Positions 52,602 to 61,750 of a stretch of 64,000 nucleotides of DNA are shown in pieces. Numbering within the stretch: the stretch's first letter is position 1; every line of letters starts with the position of its first letter. The stretch lies in assembly GCA_041397525.1 (NCBI GenBank), contig JAWKWL010000004.1, forward strand, positions 186,001 through 250,000. The letters run 5' to 3'. The stretch is from BOKV01 sp041397525 (lineage in GTDB: Bacteria; Pseudomonadota; Alphaproteobacteria; Rhizobiales; Rhizobiaceae). A program made the position numbers and the translations under genes. Under the pieces are notes generated by a model. The model was not told the origin of the DNA, ran no database searches, and was given only the letters and a program-made list of their open reading frames with translations.

Positions 52602-54029
52602 TTGACAAAAACAGCAGCAATCATCGGTGGTGGCGTGATCGGCGGCGGATGGGCCGCGCGGTTCCTGATCAATGGCTGGGACGTGATCATCAGCGACCCT
52701 GATCCGGAAGCGGAACGCAAGATCGGCGAGGTATTGGGGAATGCCCGGCGCTCGCTCCCTGCCCTGTCGGATGTTGCGATCCCGAAAGAAGGCAGGCTGA
52801 GCTTTGCCAAAACGATTGCAGATGCTGTGAAGGGTGCAGACTGGATCCAGGAAAGTGTCCCGGAGCGACTGGAGATCAAGCACAAGGTGTTTGCCGAAAT
52901 CCAGGCACATTGCCGCAAGGACGCGCTGATCGGCTCGTCGACCTCCGGCTTCAAGCCGTCCGAATTGCAGCAGGGCGCGGCAAGGCCGGACCAGATTTTT
53001 GTGGCGCATCCGTTCAACCCTGTCTACCTGCTGCCGGTAATCGAACTCGTTGGCAATGCCGGAACCACGGCGCGGGCAAAATCCGTGCTGGATGCCATGG
53101 GCATGAAGCCGCTGATCGTGCGCAAGGAGATCGACGCGCATATCGCCGACCGATTGCTGGAAGCGGTGTGGCGCGAGGCACTTTGGCTGATCAAGGACGG
53201 TATCTGCACGACCGAGGAACTCGACGACGCGATCCGCTTCGGCTTCGGTTTGCGCTGGGCGCAGATGGGCATGTTTGAGACTTATCGCATTGCTGGTGGG
53301 GAAGCCGGAATGCGCCATTTCATGGCCCAGTTCGGCCCATGCCTTGAATGGCCATGGACGAAACTGATGGATGTTCCCGAATTCAACGATGAACTCGTGG
53401 ACCTCATCGCAGGTCAGTCCGACGCGCAATCAGGGCACCATTCGATCCGCGAACTCGAACGCATACGCGATGACAACCTGGTGTCTATGATGCGGGCGCT
53501 GAAGGCGCGCAACTGGGGGGCTGGTGCGCTGCTGAACGAGCATGACGCGCGGAGGAAGCCGGAGTTGCCAAGCAATGCAAGCAAACCGTTGACAACACTG
53601 CAACGCGTCGTTCCGATCGACTGGACCGACTATAACGGCCACATGAATGAGAGCCGCTATGGGCAGGTGTTTTCGGATGCGGGCGATGTGGTGATGGCGA
53701 TGATCGGTGCCGATCAGGCCTATATCGATGGCGGAATGTCTTATTTCACGGTCGACAATCACATCACCTATCGCAACGAAACCCATGCCGGTGAAGCGGT
53801 TTATGTCCGCACGCAGGTATTGGAGGCGAAGGGCAAGAAACTGCGCATGTATCACGAGTTCTGCCGGGCAAGCGACGATGCCCTGCTTGCCACCTGCAAC
53901 CAGTTGCTGGTGCATGTGAGCCTCGAAACGCGCCGCTCCTGCGAACCCGGCCCCGAAATGGCGGCCAGAATGGCAGCCCTGCATGAAGCGCAGACGAAAC
54001 TGCCGAAGCCGGCGAGCATGAGGGATTGA
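52602..54029 (+). CDS. L-carnitine 3-dehydrogenase fused to betainyl-CoA thioesterase
   Basis: The 475-residue protein has two parts. Residues 1 to about 320 form a 3-hydroxyacyl-CoA dehydrogenase-type enzyme: NAD-binding IIGGGVIGGGWAARF near 8-22, the VAHPFNPVYLLPVIELV active-site region near 145, and GLRWAQMGMFETYRIAGG. Residues from about 335 form a hotdog thioesterase (VPIDWTDYNGHMNESRYG). This fusion is known in Sinorhizobium-type carnitine users. It would oxidise L-carnitine to 3-dehydrocarnitine and hydrolyse betainyl-CoA to glycine betaine. The start is TTG with GGGAGAG five bases upstream. The BKACE gene precedes it and the SDR follows it. Confidence 0.92.
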   Translation: MTKTAAIIGGGVIGGGWAARFLINGWDVIISDPDPEAERKIGEVLGNARRSLPALSDVAIPKEGRLSFAKTIADAVKGADWIQESVPERLEIKHKVFAEIQAHCRKDALIGSSTSGFKPSELQQGAARPDQIFVAHPFNPVYLLPVIELVGNAGTTARAKSVLDAMGMKPLIVRKEIDAHIADRLLEAVWREALWLIKDGICTTEELDDAIRFGFGLRWAQMGMFETYRIAGGEAGMRHFMAQFGPCLEWPWTKLMDVPEFNDELVDLIAGQSDAQSGHHSIRELERIRDDNLVSMMRALKARNWGAGALLNEHDARRKPELPSNASKPLTTLQRVVPIDWTDYNGHMNESRYGQVFSDAGDVVMAMIGADQAYIDGGMSYFTVDNHITYRNETHAGEAVYVRTQVLEAKGKKLRMYHEFCRASDDALLATCNQLLVHVSLETRRSCEPGPEMAARMAALHEAQTKLPKPASMRD

Positions 54030-54040
54030 GGAGCTGGAAA

Positions 54041-54802
54041 GTGGGAAAGCGGGTGCTCATTACCGGTGGAGGCTCCGGCATTGGCAAGGCGGTTGCCGAA
54101 GCCTTTTCAGCGAGCGGTGATCGGGTGTTTGTCACGGACATGGATGAAAATGCCTTGTCCCAATGCCCGGCCAACTGGCTTAGCGAAGCGGGTGACGCAA
54201 GCGATCCGGCTCACATGGCCAAGGTATTTTCACGTATTGAAGGGGAATGGGGCGGGATTGATGTGGTTTGCGCCAATGCCGGTATTGCCGGACCAACATC
54301 GCTGGTCGAGGATGTAACCCTGGAAGACTTCCGCCGCTGTGTTGCTGTCAATCTGGAAGGTGCGTTTCTTGCGGCAAAGCATGCCGCTCCGATGATGAAG
54401 GCGCAAAGATCGGGGGTCATTCTGATCACGTCGTCGATGGCTGGCGTAAACGGTTTTCCCTATCGCTCGCCCTATGCTTCAGCAAAATGGGCAATGATCG
54501 GCTTGATGAAGACCCTTGCCATGGAACTTGGCCCGTTTGGCATTCGGGCAAATGCCGTTGCACCGGGCTGTGTGGAGGGACCGCGCATTGATGCGGTTAT
54601 CGAAAGGGAAGCGCGGGCCAAGGGAACCACAGCGGAGGCTGTGCGCAAGGCCTATGAGGCGGGTGTTTCCATGCGCTCATTTGTAAGCGCTCAGGACATC
54701 GCCAACATGATGACATTTCTGGCTTCCGACGGCGCAAGACTGGTCTCCGGTCAGGTTGTTGCTGTCGACGGACATACTGAAAATCCTGATCCAAAGGTTT
54801 GA
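54041..54802 (+). CDS. Short-chain dehydrogenase/reductase
   Basis: The 253-residue NAD(P)-dependent oxidoreductase has the cofactor motif GGGSGIG (9-15), DVVCANAGIAGP (75-85) and the catalytic Ser at 131-132 with Tyr145 and Lys149 (YASAK). An Asp in FVTDMDEN near residue 33 suggests a preference for NAD. The start is GTG 54041 with GAGGAG upstream; a TTG overlapping the previous stop is possible. In this setting it may oxidise D-carnitine or another hydroxy compound of the pathway, which is inference. The spacing of 11 bases before and 4 bases after fits an operon. Confidence 0.85.
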   Translation: MGKRVLITGGGSGIGKAVAEAFSASGDRVFVTDMDENALSQCPANWLSEAGDASDPAHMAKVFSRIEGEWGGIDVVCANAGIAGPTSLVEDVTLEDFRRCVAVNLEGAFLAAKHAAPMMKAQRSGVILITSSMAGVNGFPYRSPYASAKWAMIGLMKTLAMELGPFGIRANAVAPGCVEGPRIDAVIEREARAKGTTAEAVRKAYEAGVSMRSFVSAQDIANMMTFLASDGARLVSGQVVAVDGHTENPDPKV

Positions 54803-54806
54803 GCCA

Positions 54807-55970
54807 ATGCATTTTGGAATGACGGAAGAACAACAGATGATCGTTGAGACAACGCGAGCGTTTGTCGAAAACGAACTTTTTCCTCACGAGATGGAGATTG
54901 AGCGAAGCGGCCATTTGGAGATGGATCTTGTCCGCCAGATCCAGAAGAAAGCGATTGAGGCCGGGCTTTATGCCGCCAATATCCCGGAGGAATTCGGAGG
55001 TGCCGGGCTCGATACGCTGACCTGGCTGCTGTACGAAAAGGAACTGGGCAAGGCCAATTATGCGCTGCACTGGACCTGTGTCGCGCGGCCTTCCAACATT
55101 CTTTGCGCGGGAACCCCGGAGCAACGGGAGAAATATCTCGCTCCTTGCGTCCGAGGCGAGAAATGGGATTGCCTCGCCATGACCGAACCCGGTGCGGGCT
55201 CGGACTTGCGCGGGATGAAGGCAACAGCAAAACAGGATGGATCAGACTGGGTGCTCAACGGCACCAAGCATTTCATATCCCATGCCGATATTGCCGATTT
55301 CTCGATTGTGTTCATGAAGTCGGGCGAGGAAGACAGTCCGCGCGGCAAGCGCTCGCTGATTACCGCCTTCTTTGTTGACAAGGGCACTCCGGGTTTCGAG
55401 GTGCGCGACGGCTATCGCAATGTATCGCATCGCGGCTATACCAATTCGATCCTCGAATTCGATAACTGCCGCATCCCGGCCGAGAACATTCTGGGCGAAG
55501 TGCACAAAGGGTTTGAAGTGGCAAATACCTGGCTGGGAGCCACCCGATTGCAAGTCGGCGCCACCTGCCTCGGCAGAGCCGAGCGCGCCTTTGGTCATGC
55601 GGTTGAATATGCTGCGCAACGCGAGCAGTTTGGCCAGAAGATCGGCAAGTTCCAGGGTGTTTCCTTCAAGCTTGCCGACATGGCGACGGAAATGCGGGCA
55701 GCGGAACTGATGATTCTCGAAGCAGGCTGGAAGTTCGACCAAGGCTCCTGTCGCGACGAGGACATGGCAATGGCGAAGCTGAAGGCTACCGAAATGCTGG
55801 CCTTTGTCGCGGATGAGGCAATCCAGATCCATGGCGGCATGGGCGTGATGGATGAATTGCCGCTTGAACGCATCTGGCGCGATGCCCGTATCGAGCGCAT
55901 CTGGGAAGGCACTTCGGAAATCCAGCGCCACATCATTTCCCGCGCGCTGCTGCGTCCGTTCGGGGCTTGA
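54807..55970 (+). CDS. Acyl-CoA dehydrogenase, candidate gamma-butyrobetainyl-CoA dehydrogenase
   Basis: The 387-residue FAD enzyme starts MHFGMTEEQQMIVETTRAFV. FAD/substrate signatures are CLAMTEPGAGSDLRGMKA and the region IQIHGGMGVMDELPLERIWR. The catalytic Glu is near residue 367 in RIWEGTSEIQR. The overall type is that of short/branched-chain enzymes rather than the fused FadE kind. Position in this cluster suggests gamma-butyrobetainyl-CoA as the substrate, giving crotonobetainyl-CoA for the CaiD-like hydratase. The electron acceptor would be ETF, whose genes are not in this window. Confidence 0.9.
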   Translation: MHFGMTEEQQMIVETTRAFVENELFPHEMEIERSGHLEMDLVRQIQKKAIEAGLYAANIPEEFGGAGLDTLTWLLYEKELGKANYALHWTCVARPSNILCAGTPEQREKYLAPCVRGEKWDCLAMTEPGAGSDLRGMKATAKQDGSDWVLNGTKHFISHADIADFSIVFMKSGEEDSPRGKRSLITAFFVDKGTPGFEVRDGYRNVSHRGYTNSILEFDNCRIPAENILGEVHKGFEVANTWLGATRLQVGATCLGRAERAFGHAVEYAAQREQFGQKIGKFQGVSFKLADMATEMRAAELMILEAGWKFDQGSCRDEDMAMAKLKATEMLAFVADEAIQIHGGMGVMDELPLERIWRDARIERIWEGTSEIQRHIISRALLRPFGA

Positions 55971-55977
55971 GCCATTC

Positions 55978-56667
55978 ATGGCGACACTGCGCGAAACCGA
56001 TCTTTATGAGCCGGTGAAGGCCTTGCTCGAGCGGCAGGGTTATGAGGTGAAGGCGGAAATCGGTGCAGCGGATGTGATGGCAGTTCGCGGCGATGAGCCG
56101 CCGGTACTCGTCGAACTCAAGACCGGGTTTTCTCTTGCCCTTGTACATCAGGCTATTGAACGGCTGAAGATCAGCGATGCAGTCTATGTGGCAATCCCGG
56201 AGTGGAAAGGCCGAAGCGGCTGGAAGGCATTTGTTGCCAACCGCGTCTTGTGCCGCCGTCTGGGGATAGGCCTCATCACGGTTCGTGCCAGCGACAATAT
56301 TGCTGAAATCCATCTTGATCCCGGCCCCTATGCGCCGCGCCAGTCGAAGCCGCGCCGAGAAAGGCTGTTGAAGGAATTCGCCAAGCGTGTCGGCGATCCC
56401 AATACAGGTGGCATGACGCGCTCGACGATCATGACATCCTATCGGCAGGATGCGCTGCGCTGCCTGAATTGCCTCAATCTGCATGGCGCGAAAAAGGCTT
56501 CCGATGTGGCCACACTCACGGAAGTTGCGCGCGCACGAACCATCATGTCCGACGATCATTATGGCTGGTTCGAGCGGGTCGAGCGCGGCATTTATGGCCT
56601 GACGCCGAACGGCGAAAAGGCTGTTTTGGAATATTCCATGGAAATCGCGGGGTTGGAAATTGGATAG
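55978..56667 (+). CDS. DUF2161 family PD-(D/E)xK nuclease-fold protein
   Basis: The 229-residue protein starts MATLRETDLYEPVKALLERQ. The nuclease-fold motif is visible: Asp32 (AADVMAV), then Glu46-x-Lys48 (VELKTG). The C-terminal part (about 150-229) resembles a winged helix, with YGWFERVERGIYGLTPNG at the end. DUF2161 proteins are placed in the PD-(D/E)xK superfamily, but no activity has been assigned. It lies only seven bases after the acyl-CoA dehydrogenase stop, inside a catabolic operon where a nuclease is unexpected. Confidence 0.88.
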   Translation: MATLRETDLYEPVKALLERQGYEVKAEIGAADVMAVRGDEPPVLVELKTGFSLALVHQAIERLKISDAVYVAIPEWKGRSGWKAFVANRVLCRRLGIGLITVRASDNIAEIHLDPGPYAPRQSKPRRERLLKEFAKRVGDPNTGGMTRSTIMTSYRQDALRCLNCLNLHGAKKASDVATLTEVARARTIMSDDHYGWFERVERGIYGLTPNGEKAVLEYSMEIAGLEIG

Positions 56668-56711
56668 GCCGGGCGGAGAATTTGTTGTTGAAAAACCCCT
56701 GGGAGTGAACC

Positions 56712-58775
56712 ATGCGTGACCTCTCCCGCCTGCTGCGTCCCAAATCCATCGCGCTGTTTGGTGGTGGCTGGGCGGTCAATGTCATCGCCCAGTTGCAGAA
56801 ATCCGGCTTCGCCGGTGAGATATGGCCAGTCAATCCGAAACGCAGCGACATTCTGGGCATTCCATGCCTTCCCTCCATTGAAGCCCTGCCCGGCGCGCCG
56901 GATGCGAGTTTCATCGGAGTCAACCGCGAAGCCAGTGTCGAGGTTGTTGACAAGCTGGCACGAATGGGTGCGGGCGGCGCGACCTGCTTTGCCTCGGGTT
57001 TTCTCGAAAGCGAGGCAGAGGGAACCGGCGGTGCGCAATTGCAGAGGCAACTGGTGGAGGCTGCCGGTGACATGCCGATCCTCGGCCCCAATTGCTATGG
57101 CCTCATCAATTATCTCGACAATGTGACGCTGTGGCCGGACCAGCACGGCGGCGTGCGGGTTGACAGCGGCGTGGCGATCATTGCGCAATCCTCCAATATT
57201 GCCATCAACATGACCATGCAGGCGCGCGCGCTGCCGATCGCCTATGTGGTTGCTGCCGGAAACCAGGCACAGACAGGGGTTGCCGAAATTGCGTCGGCGC
57301 TGCTGGATGATCCCCGGGTCAGCGCCATCGGCCTGTATCTGGAAGGCTTCGGCGACATCCGCGCACTCGAAGCCTTTGCCGACCGGGCACGCGCTGCCGG
57401 CAAACCGGTCGTTGCGCTGAAAATCGGCCGCTCGGAAAAGGCAAAGGCCGGAACCATGACGCATACGGCGTCGCTTGCCGGTAGTGCCGCAGCAGCATCG
57501 GCATTGCTGAGGCGCTTCGGTTTCATCGAGGTGCGCTCGATCGGCGTATTCCTTGAGACGCTGAAGCTCATGCATGCGTTCGGACCGCTCAAGGGCAATG
57601 CAATCGCCTCGATCAGTTGTTCCGGTGGCGAGGCAAGCCTTATGGCCGACATGGCGGAAGGCACGCGGATCGACTGGCGTGACTTCAGCACAGGTGCCAG
57701 AAAGCGGCTGAAAGACGAACTCGGCCCGATTGTCACCGTCGCCAATCCGCTCGACTATCATACCTTCATCTGGGGCGACACGACGCGCATGGCCAATGTC
57801 TTCGGTGCAGTCATGGCAGATCAATTCGATCTCACCGTATGTGTTCTGGACCTGCCAAGGGCCGACCGATGTGACCCGTCGGGCTATCGTTGCGCGGTCG
57901 ACGCGATCATCGCGGCGAAGCAGCAGAACGGCTCGCCGGTCGCTGTGCTGGCATCGATGCCGGAGAATCTTTCGGAGGCATTTTCCGCGGAATTCGTTGC
58001 CGCGGGAATTGTGCCCTTGCATGGCATGGAGGAAGCAATCCTGGCAATTGATGCGGCCATGTCAGCGGGTAATGCGGCGCGGGCAAATCCGGCGCCCCTG
58101 CTCTTCTGCGCTGATGATGACGGCCCGGCCGAAACACTCAGTGAAGCGCAGTCGAAGGCGGAACTGGCCAGGTTCGGCTTGAAGATGCCGGGAGCCGTCA
58201 CCGCTGCAACAGTGGATGAACTGGTTAAGGCAGCCAGGACGCTTTCCTTTCCCCTGGTGCTCAAAGGGCTAGGCATAGCACACAAGAGCGAAGCGGGAGC
58301 CGTCATCCTCAATATTGGCGACATGAAATCGCTGCGGGCTGCCGCCGATCGCATATCAGACATCGCAAACGGCTTCATGGCGGAAGAAATGGTACCTGGC
58401 GCGGTTGCCGAAATCCTGGTTGGCGTTACCCGAGATGCAAGCGGTGCCTTCATGCTGACAATTGGCGCCGGGGGTGTTCAGGCCGAGCTTCTGGCTGATA
58501 CGGCAAACCTCATCCTGCCGGTATCAAGGCAGGAAGTGGCCGAAGCGCTTCGTACCTTGCGGATTTCGGCGGTGCTTGACGGCTGGCGCGGCAAGCCGGC
58601 AGCCGATACCGATGCGCTGTGTGATGCGATCATGCGGATTGCCGACTATGCCGGCGCCAATGCGGATACACTGCTGGAGCTTGATGTGAATCCGGTTTTG
58701 GCATTGCCTGCCAATACAAGTAACAGTGCGATTGCCGTCGACGCCCTTGTCCGGCGCCGCAAGACATTACGTTGA
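56712..58775 (+). CDS. NDP-forming acyl-CoA synthetase (acetate-CoA ligase type)
   Basis: The 687-residue single-chain enzyme has three parts. A CoA-binding domain lies at about 1-140 (SRLLRPKSIALFGGGWAVNV). Two succinyl-CoA ligase-like domains lie at about 150-450, with the phospho-histidine candidate in GTMTHTASLAGSAAA. An ATP-grasp domain lies at about 475-687 (FPLVLKGLGIAHKSEAGAVI). It makes acyl-CoA from acid, CoA and ATP with release of ADP. In this cluster it likely activates gamma-butyrobetaine, crotonobetaine or carnitine, replacing the AMP-forming CaiC or the CaiB transferase. GGGAG precedes the ATG. Confidence 0.9.
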   Translation: MRDLSRLLRPKSIALFGGGWAVNVIAQLQKSGFAGEIWPVNPKRSDILGIPCLPSIEALPGAPDASFIGVNREASVEVVDKLARMGAGGATCFASGFLESEAEGTGGAQLQRQLVEAAGDMPILGPNCYGLINYLDNVTLWPDQHGGVRVDSGVAIIAQSSNIAINMTMQARALPIAYVVAAGNQAQTGVAEIASALLDDPRVSAIGLYLEGFGDIRALEAFADRARAAGKPVVALKIGRSEKAKAGTMTHTASLAGSAAAASALLRRFGFIEVRSIGVFLETLKLMHAFGPLKGNAIASISCSGGEASLMADMAEGTRIDWRDFSTGARKRLKDELGPIVTVANPLDYHTFIWGDTTRMANVFGAVMADQFDLTVCVLDLPRADRCDPSGYRCAVDAIIAAKQQNGSPVAVLASMPENLSEAFSAEFVAAGIVPLHGMEEAILAIDAAMSAGNAARANPAPLLFCADDDGPAETLSEAQSKAELARFGLKMPGAVTAATVDELVKAARTLSFPLVLKGLGIAHKSEAGAVILNIGDMKSLRAAADRISDIANGFMAEEMVPGAVAEILVGVTRDASGAFMLTIGAGGVQAELLADTANLILPVSRQEVAEALRTLRISAVLDGWRGKPAADTDALCDAIMRIADYAGANADTLLELDVNPVLALPANTSNSAIAVDALVRRRKTLR

Positions 58776-58800
58776 TTGCAAGAAACCCGGGAGAAAGAGT

Positions 58801-59595
58801 GTGAGCTATCCTAAGGAAGGGCCGATCCGTACCGAGATCAAGGGCAAGATACTGGAAGTCACGATTGACCGGCCCAAGGCCAATGCGATTGATCTCGCCA
58901 CCAGCCGCATCATGGGTGATGTGTTCAAGGCATTTCGCGATGATCCGAAATTGCGCGTGGCCATCCTCACATCGTCGGGTGATAAATTCTTCTGCCCCGG
59001 CTGGGACCTGAAAGCTGCGGCTGGTGGTGATGCTGTCGACGGCGATTACGGCGTTGGCGGCTTTGGCGGATTGCAGGAACTGCCGCATCTCAACAAGCCG
59101 GTGATTTGTGCCGTAAACGGCATTTGCTGCGGCGGCGGACTGGAAATCGCACTATCCTGCGACATCATTCTGGCAGCCGCACATGCCACCTTTGCGCTTC
59201 CCGAAATCCGCTCCGGCACGGTGGCAGATGCAGCATCCATCAAACTGCCGAAACGGATTCCCTATCACATCGCCATGGAACTGCTGCTGACCGGGCGCTG
59301 GGTCGATGCCGAGGAGGCGCATCGCTGGGGCTTCGTCAACAAGATCGTGCCCGCTGAAAAGCTGATGCATGAAGCGCGTGCCATGGCCAAGCTGATCGCC
59401 TCCGGCCCGCCACTGGTCATGGCCGCAATCAAGGAGGTTGTACGTGACGCAGAGGATTCGAAATTCCAGGATGCATTGAACCGTATCACTCGCCGGCAGT
59501 TGCAAACGGTGGATACGCTTTACGGCAGTGACGACATGATGGAAGGTTTCCGCGCATTCACGGAAAAACGCGACCCTGTGTGGAAAGGGAAATGA
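58801..59595 (+). CDS. caiD: CaiD-like crotonobetainyl-CoA hydratase
   Basis: The 264-residue crotonase starts at GTG 58801 with GGAGAAAGAG upstream. From memory, blocks match E. coli CaiD closely: DRPKANAID, FRDDPKLRVAILT, GWDLKAAA, the GGGLEIAL region and the end EKRDPVWKGK. The two catalytic Glu residues of hydratases are at 115 and 135. It would add water to crotonobetainyl-CoA to form L-carnitinyl-CoA. It lies between the CoA ligase and a CocE-like hydrolase, spaced four bases from the latter. Confidence 0.92.
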   Translation: MSYPKEGPIRTEIKGKILEVTIDRPKANAIDLATSRIMGDVFKAFRDDPKLRVAILTSSGDKFFCPGWDLKAAAGGDAVDGDYGVGGFGGLQELPHLNKPVICAVNGICCGGGLEIALSCDIILAAAHATFALPEIRSGTVADAASIKLPKRIPYHIAMELLLTGRWVDAEEAHRWGFVNKIVPAEKLMHEARAMAKLIASGPPLVMAAIKEVVRDAEDSKFQDALNRITRRQLQTVDTLYGSDDMMEGFRAFTEKRDPVWKGK

Positions 59596-59599
59596 CGCA

Positions 59600-61600
59600 A
59601 TGAAGACCGTCACCGAATTCCCGCACAAGGTGGTCTGCATTGAGGACCAGGCGATCATCATGCCGGATGGAATGCGATTGTCGGCCCGGATATGGATGCC
59701 GGTCGATGCGGCGGAGAACCCGGTGCCGGTCATTCTCGAACATCTTCCCTATCGAAAGCGCGACGGCACGACCGCGCGCGACAGCCTCACCCATCCCTGG
59801 CTCGCCGGTCATGGCTATGCCTGCATCCGAACCGACATGCGCGGCAATGGCGACAGCGACGGGCTGATGGATGATGAGTATACGCAGCAGGAACTCGATG
59901 ATGCCTGCGCCGTGCTCGCCTGGGCGGCCGAACAACCCTGGTCGACAGGTAGCGCAGGAATGATGGGAATTTCCTGGGGCGGCTTCAATTCGCTGCAGGT
60001 CGCGGCCATGCAGCCGCCCTCGCTCAAGGCAATCATAACGCTGTGCTCCACTGTCGACCGCTATGCTGATGACATCCATACCAAGGGTGGCTGCCAGCTT
60101 GGAGAAAACCTAGGCTGGGCGGCCAACATGCTCGCCTATTCGTCGCGGCCGCCGGACCCCGCCATTGTCGGGGATCGCTGGCGGGAAATGTGGCTGGAGC
60201 GGCTTGAAGCCATGCCGTTCCTGCTTGAGACATGGCTTTGTCACCAGCGCCGTGACGATTACTGGAAGCACGGTTCGGTCTGCGAGGATTATTCGGCGAT
60301 CAAGGTGCCGGTTCTTTCCATCGGCGGCTGGCATGACGGCTATCGAAACACCATCTCGCATCTGGTCAGCAATCTGGAGGTTCCGGTAAAGGGCATTGTC
60401 GGGCCGTGGATCCACAAATACCCGCACTATGCCGCACCCGCGCCTGCCATCGGTTTCCTGCAGGAAGCCAAACGCTGGTGGGACAGATGGCTGAAAGACG
60501 AAGACACGGGCGTCGAGCATGACCCTGCCATGCGACTTTGGCTGATGGACCCGGTGAAGCCGGCAATGTGGCACGATGAGCGCCCTGGCCGCTGGATTGC
60601 GGAGAGCCAGTGGCCGTCATCGGCAATCAAGCCGGTTGAATTGCATCTTGCCGGGGAAAGGCTGGCAGACAGTCCCGCTCCGTTCTCGCGACTTGTCGCG
60701 TCACCTGCTGACTGCGGCGCGCAAACGGGCGAATATTTCCCGTTTGTATTCGGAGCGGAATTGCCGGGAGAACAGCGCGTTGATGATGCGAAATCGGTTG
60801 TCTTCGACCATCCCGGATTTGACGCTGACAAGGATATTGTCGGCGCGCCAAGCGTGCGTTTGCGCATTGTGCCACAAACTGAATTCGGGCAGATCGCCGT
60901 GCGGCTTTGCGATGTCGATGAAACCGGCAGTTCGGCGCTGATTACGATGGGCGTGTTGAACCTGACGCATTGGAAGAGCCACGAGCGACCACAACCGCTG
61001 GTGCCCGGACAATCAATCGAAGTGGAACTTTTCCTCGACCAGATCGCCTACCGGCTTTTCGCCGGGCGCAGACTGCGCCTTGCCATCTCAAATGCGTATT
61101 GGCCCTTCATCTGGCCTACACCAGGCATCGCTCCGCTGGTGGTCGAGGCTGGCAGTTTGTCCCTGCCCGTCCGGCCCAAGGCAGACAGCAATGAATGGCG
61201 GTTTGAAGCACCGGAGGCAGCGCGCCCCTGGAACATCAGAATGCGGCGGGAGGCTCGCTCAAACCGCCGCCAGGAAACCGACATGGCAACAGGCGAGACG
61301 ACAATCATCATCGAAAATGATTTCGGCATCATCGAGGACATGGATCACGGACTATGGCAGGAGGCTGTCAGCGTGGAGCGCTGGACCATCCATCCAGATG
61401 ACCCGCTTTGCGCCAGTGCGAGGATCGACTGGACGAAGAAGATGGGGCGTGGCGATTGGCAAGTGGAGGCTGAGAGCCGGTGTGAAATGCGGGCTGACGC
61501 CGGGAATTTCCACATCAAGGCAAGGTTGGACGCGAAGGAAGGCACAGAAACTGTCTTCGCGCGTGATTATCAGCGCGTCATTGCGCGGGATATGGTCTGA
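59600..61600 (+). CDS. CocE/NonD family alpha/beta-hydrolase
   Basis: The 666-residue protein belongs to the X-Pro dipeptidyl-peptidase/cocaine esterase family. The nucleophile is Ser125 in GISWGG. The Asp is probably in IGGWHDGYRN near 260 and the His in GPWIHKYPHY near 290. A C-terminal jelly-roll domain follows from about 340, plus an extra segment of about 110 residues at the end. The family hydrolyses esters or amides. In this cluster it might release carnitine from acylcarnitines or a related ester, which is inference. No signal peptide is seen, so it acts in the cytoplasm. It starts four bases after the hydratase stop. Confidence 0.87.
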   Translation: MKTVTEFPHKVVCIEDQAIIMPDGMRLSARIWMPVDAAENPVPVILEHLPYRKRDGTTARDSLTHPWLAGHGYACIRTDMRGNGDSDGLMDDEYTQQELDDACAVLAWAAEQPWSTGSAGMMGISWGGFNSLQVAAMQPPSLKAIITLCSTVDRYADDIHTKGGCQLGENLGWAANMLAYSSRPPDPAIVGDRWREMWLERLEAMPFLLETWLCHQRRDDYWKHGSVCEDYSAIKVPVLSIGGWHDGYRNTISHLVSNLEVPVKGIVGPWIHKYPHYAAPAPAIGFLQEAKRWWDRWLKDEDTGVEHDPAMRLWLMDPVKPAMWHDERPGRWIAESQWPSSAIKPVELHLAGERLADSPAPFSRLVASPADCGAQTGEYFPFVFGAELPGEQRVDDAKSVVFDHPGFDADKDIVGAPSVRLRIVPQTEFGQIAVRLCDVDETGSSALITMGVLNLTHWKSHERPQPLVPGQSIEVELFLDQIAYRLFAGRRLRLAISNAYWPFIWPTPGIAPLVVEAGSLSLPVRPKADSNEWRFEAPEAARPWNIRMRREARSNRRQETDMATGETTIIIENDFGIIEDMDHGLWQEAVSVERWTIHPDDPLCASARIDWTKKMGRGDWQVEAESRCEMRADAGNFHIKARLDAKEGTETVFARDYQRVIARDMV

Positions 61601-61750
61601 TGGATGAAAACCAACAATGTGGTGCCATTCAACTGTCATAGCCCCATGATTTTTTTTGCTTTCGTGGCTTGCCCTGGCTACGACTTATGGTGAACAATCG
61701 GGGCAACAGCCGTTCCGGCACACCGGGCGGTAAAAGAGGGAGAAGAATGA

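Noticed and set aside
56592..58022. 476-residue minus-strand frame inside the NDP-forming ligase gene
   Set aside because: It is antisense to a clear enzyme gene. Its translation is rich in Arg, His and Cys, and it has no ribosome binding site.
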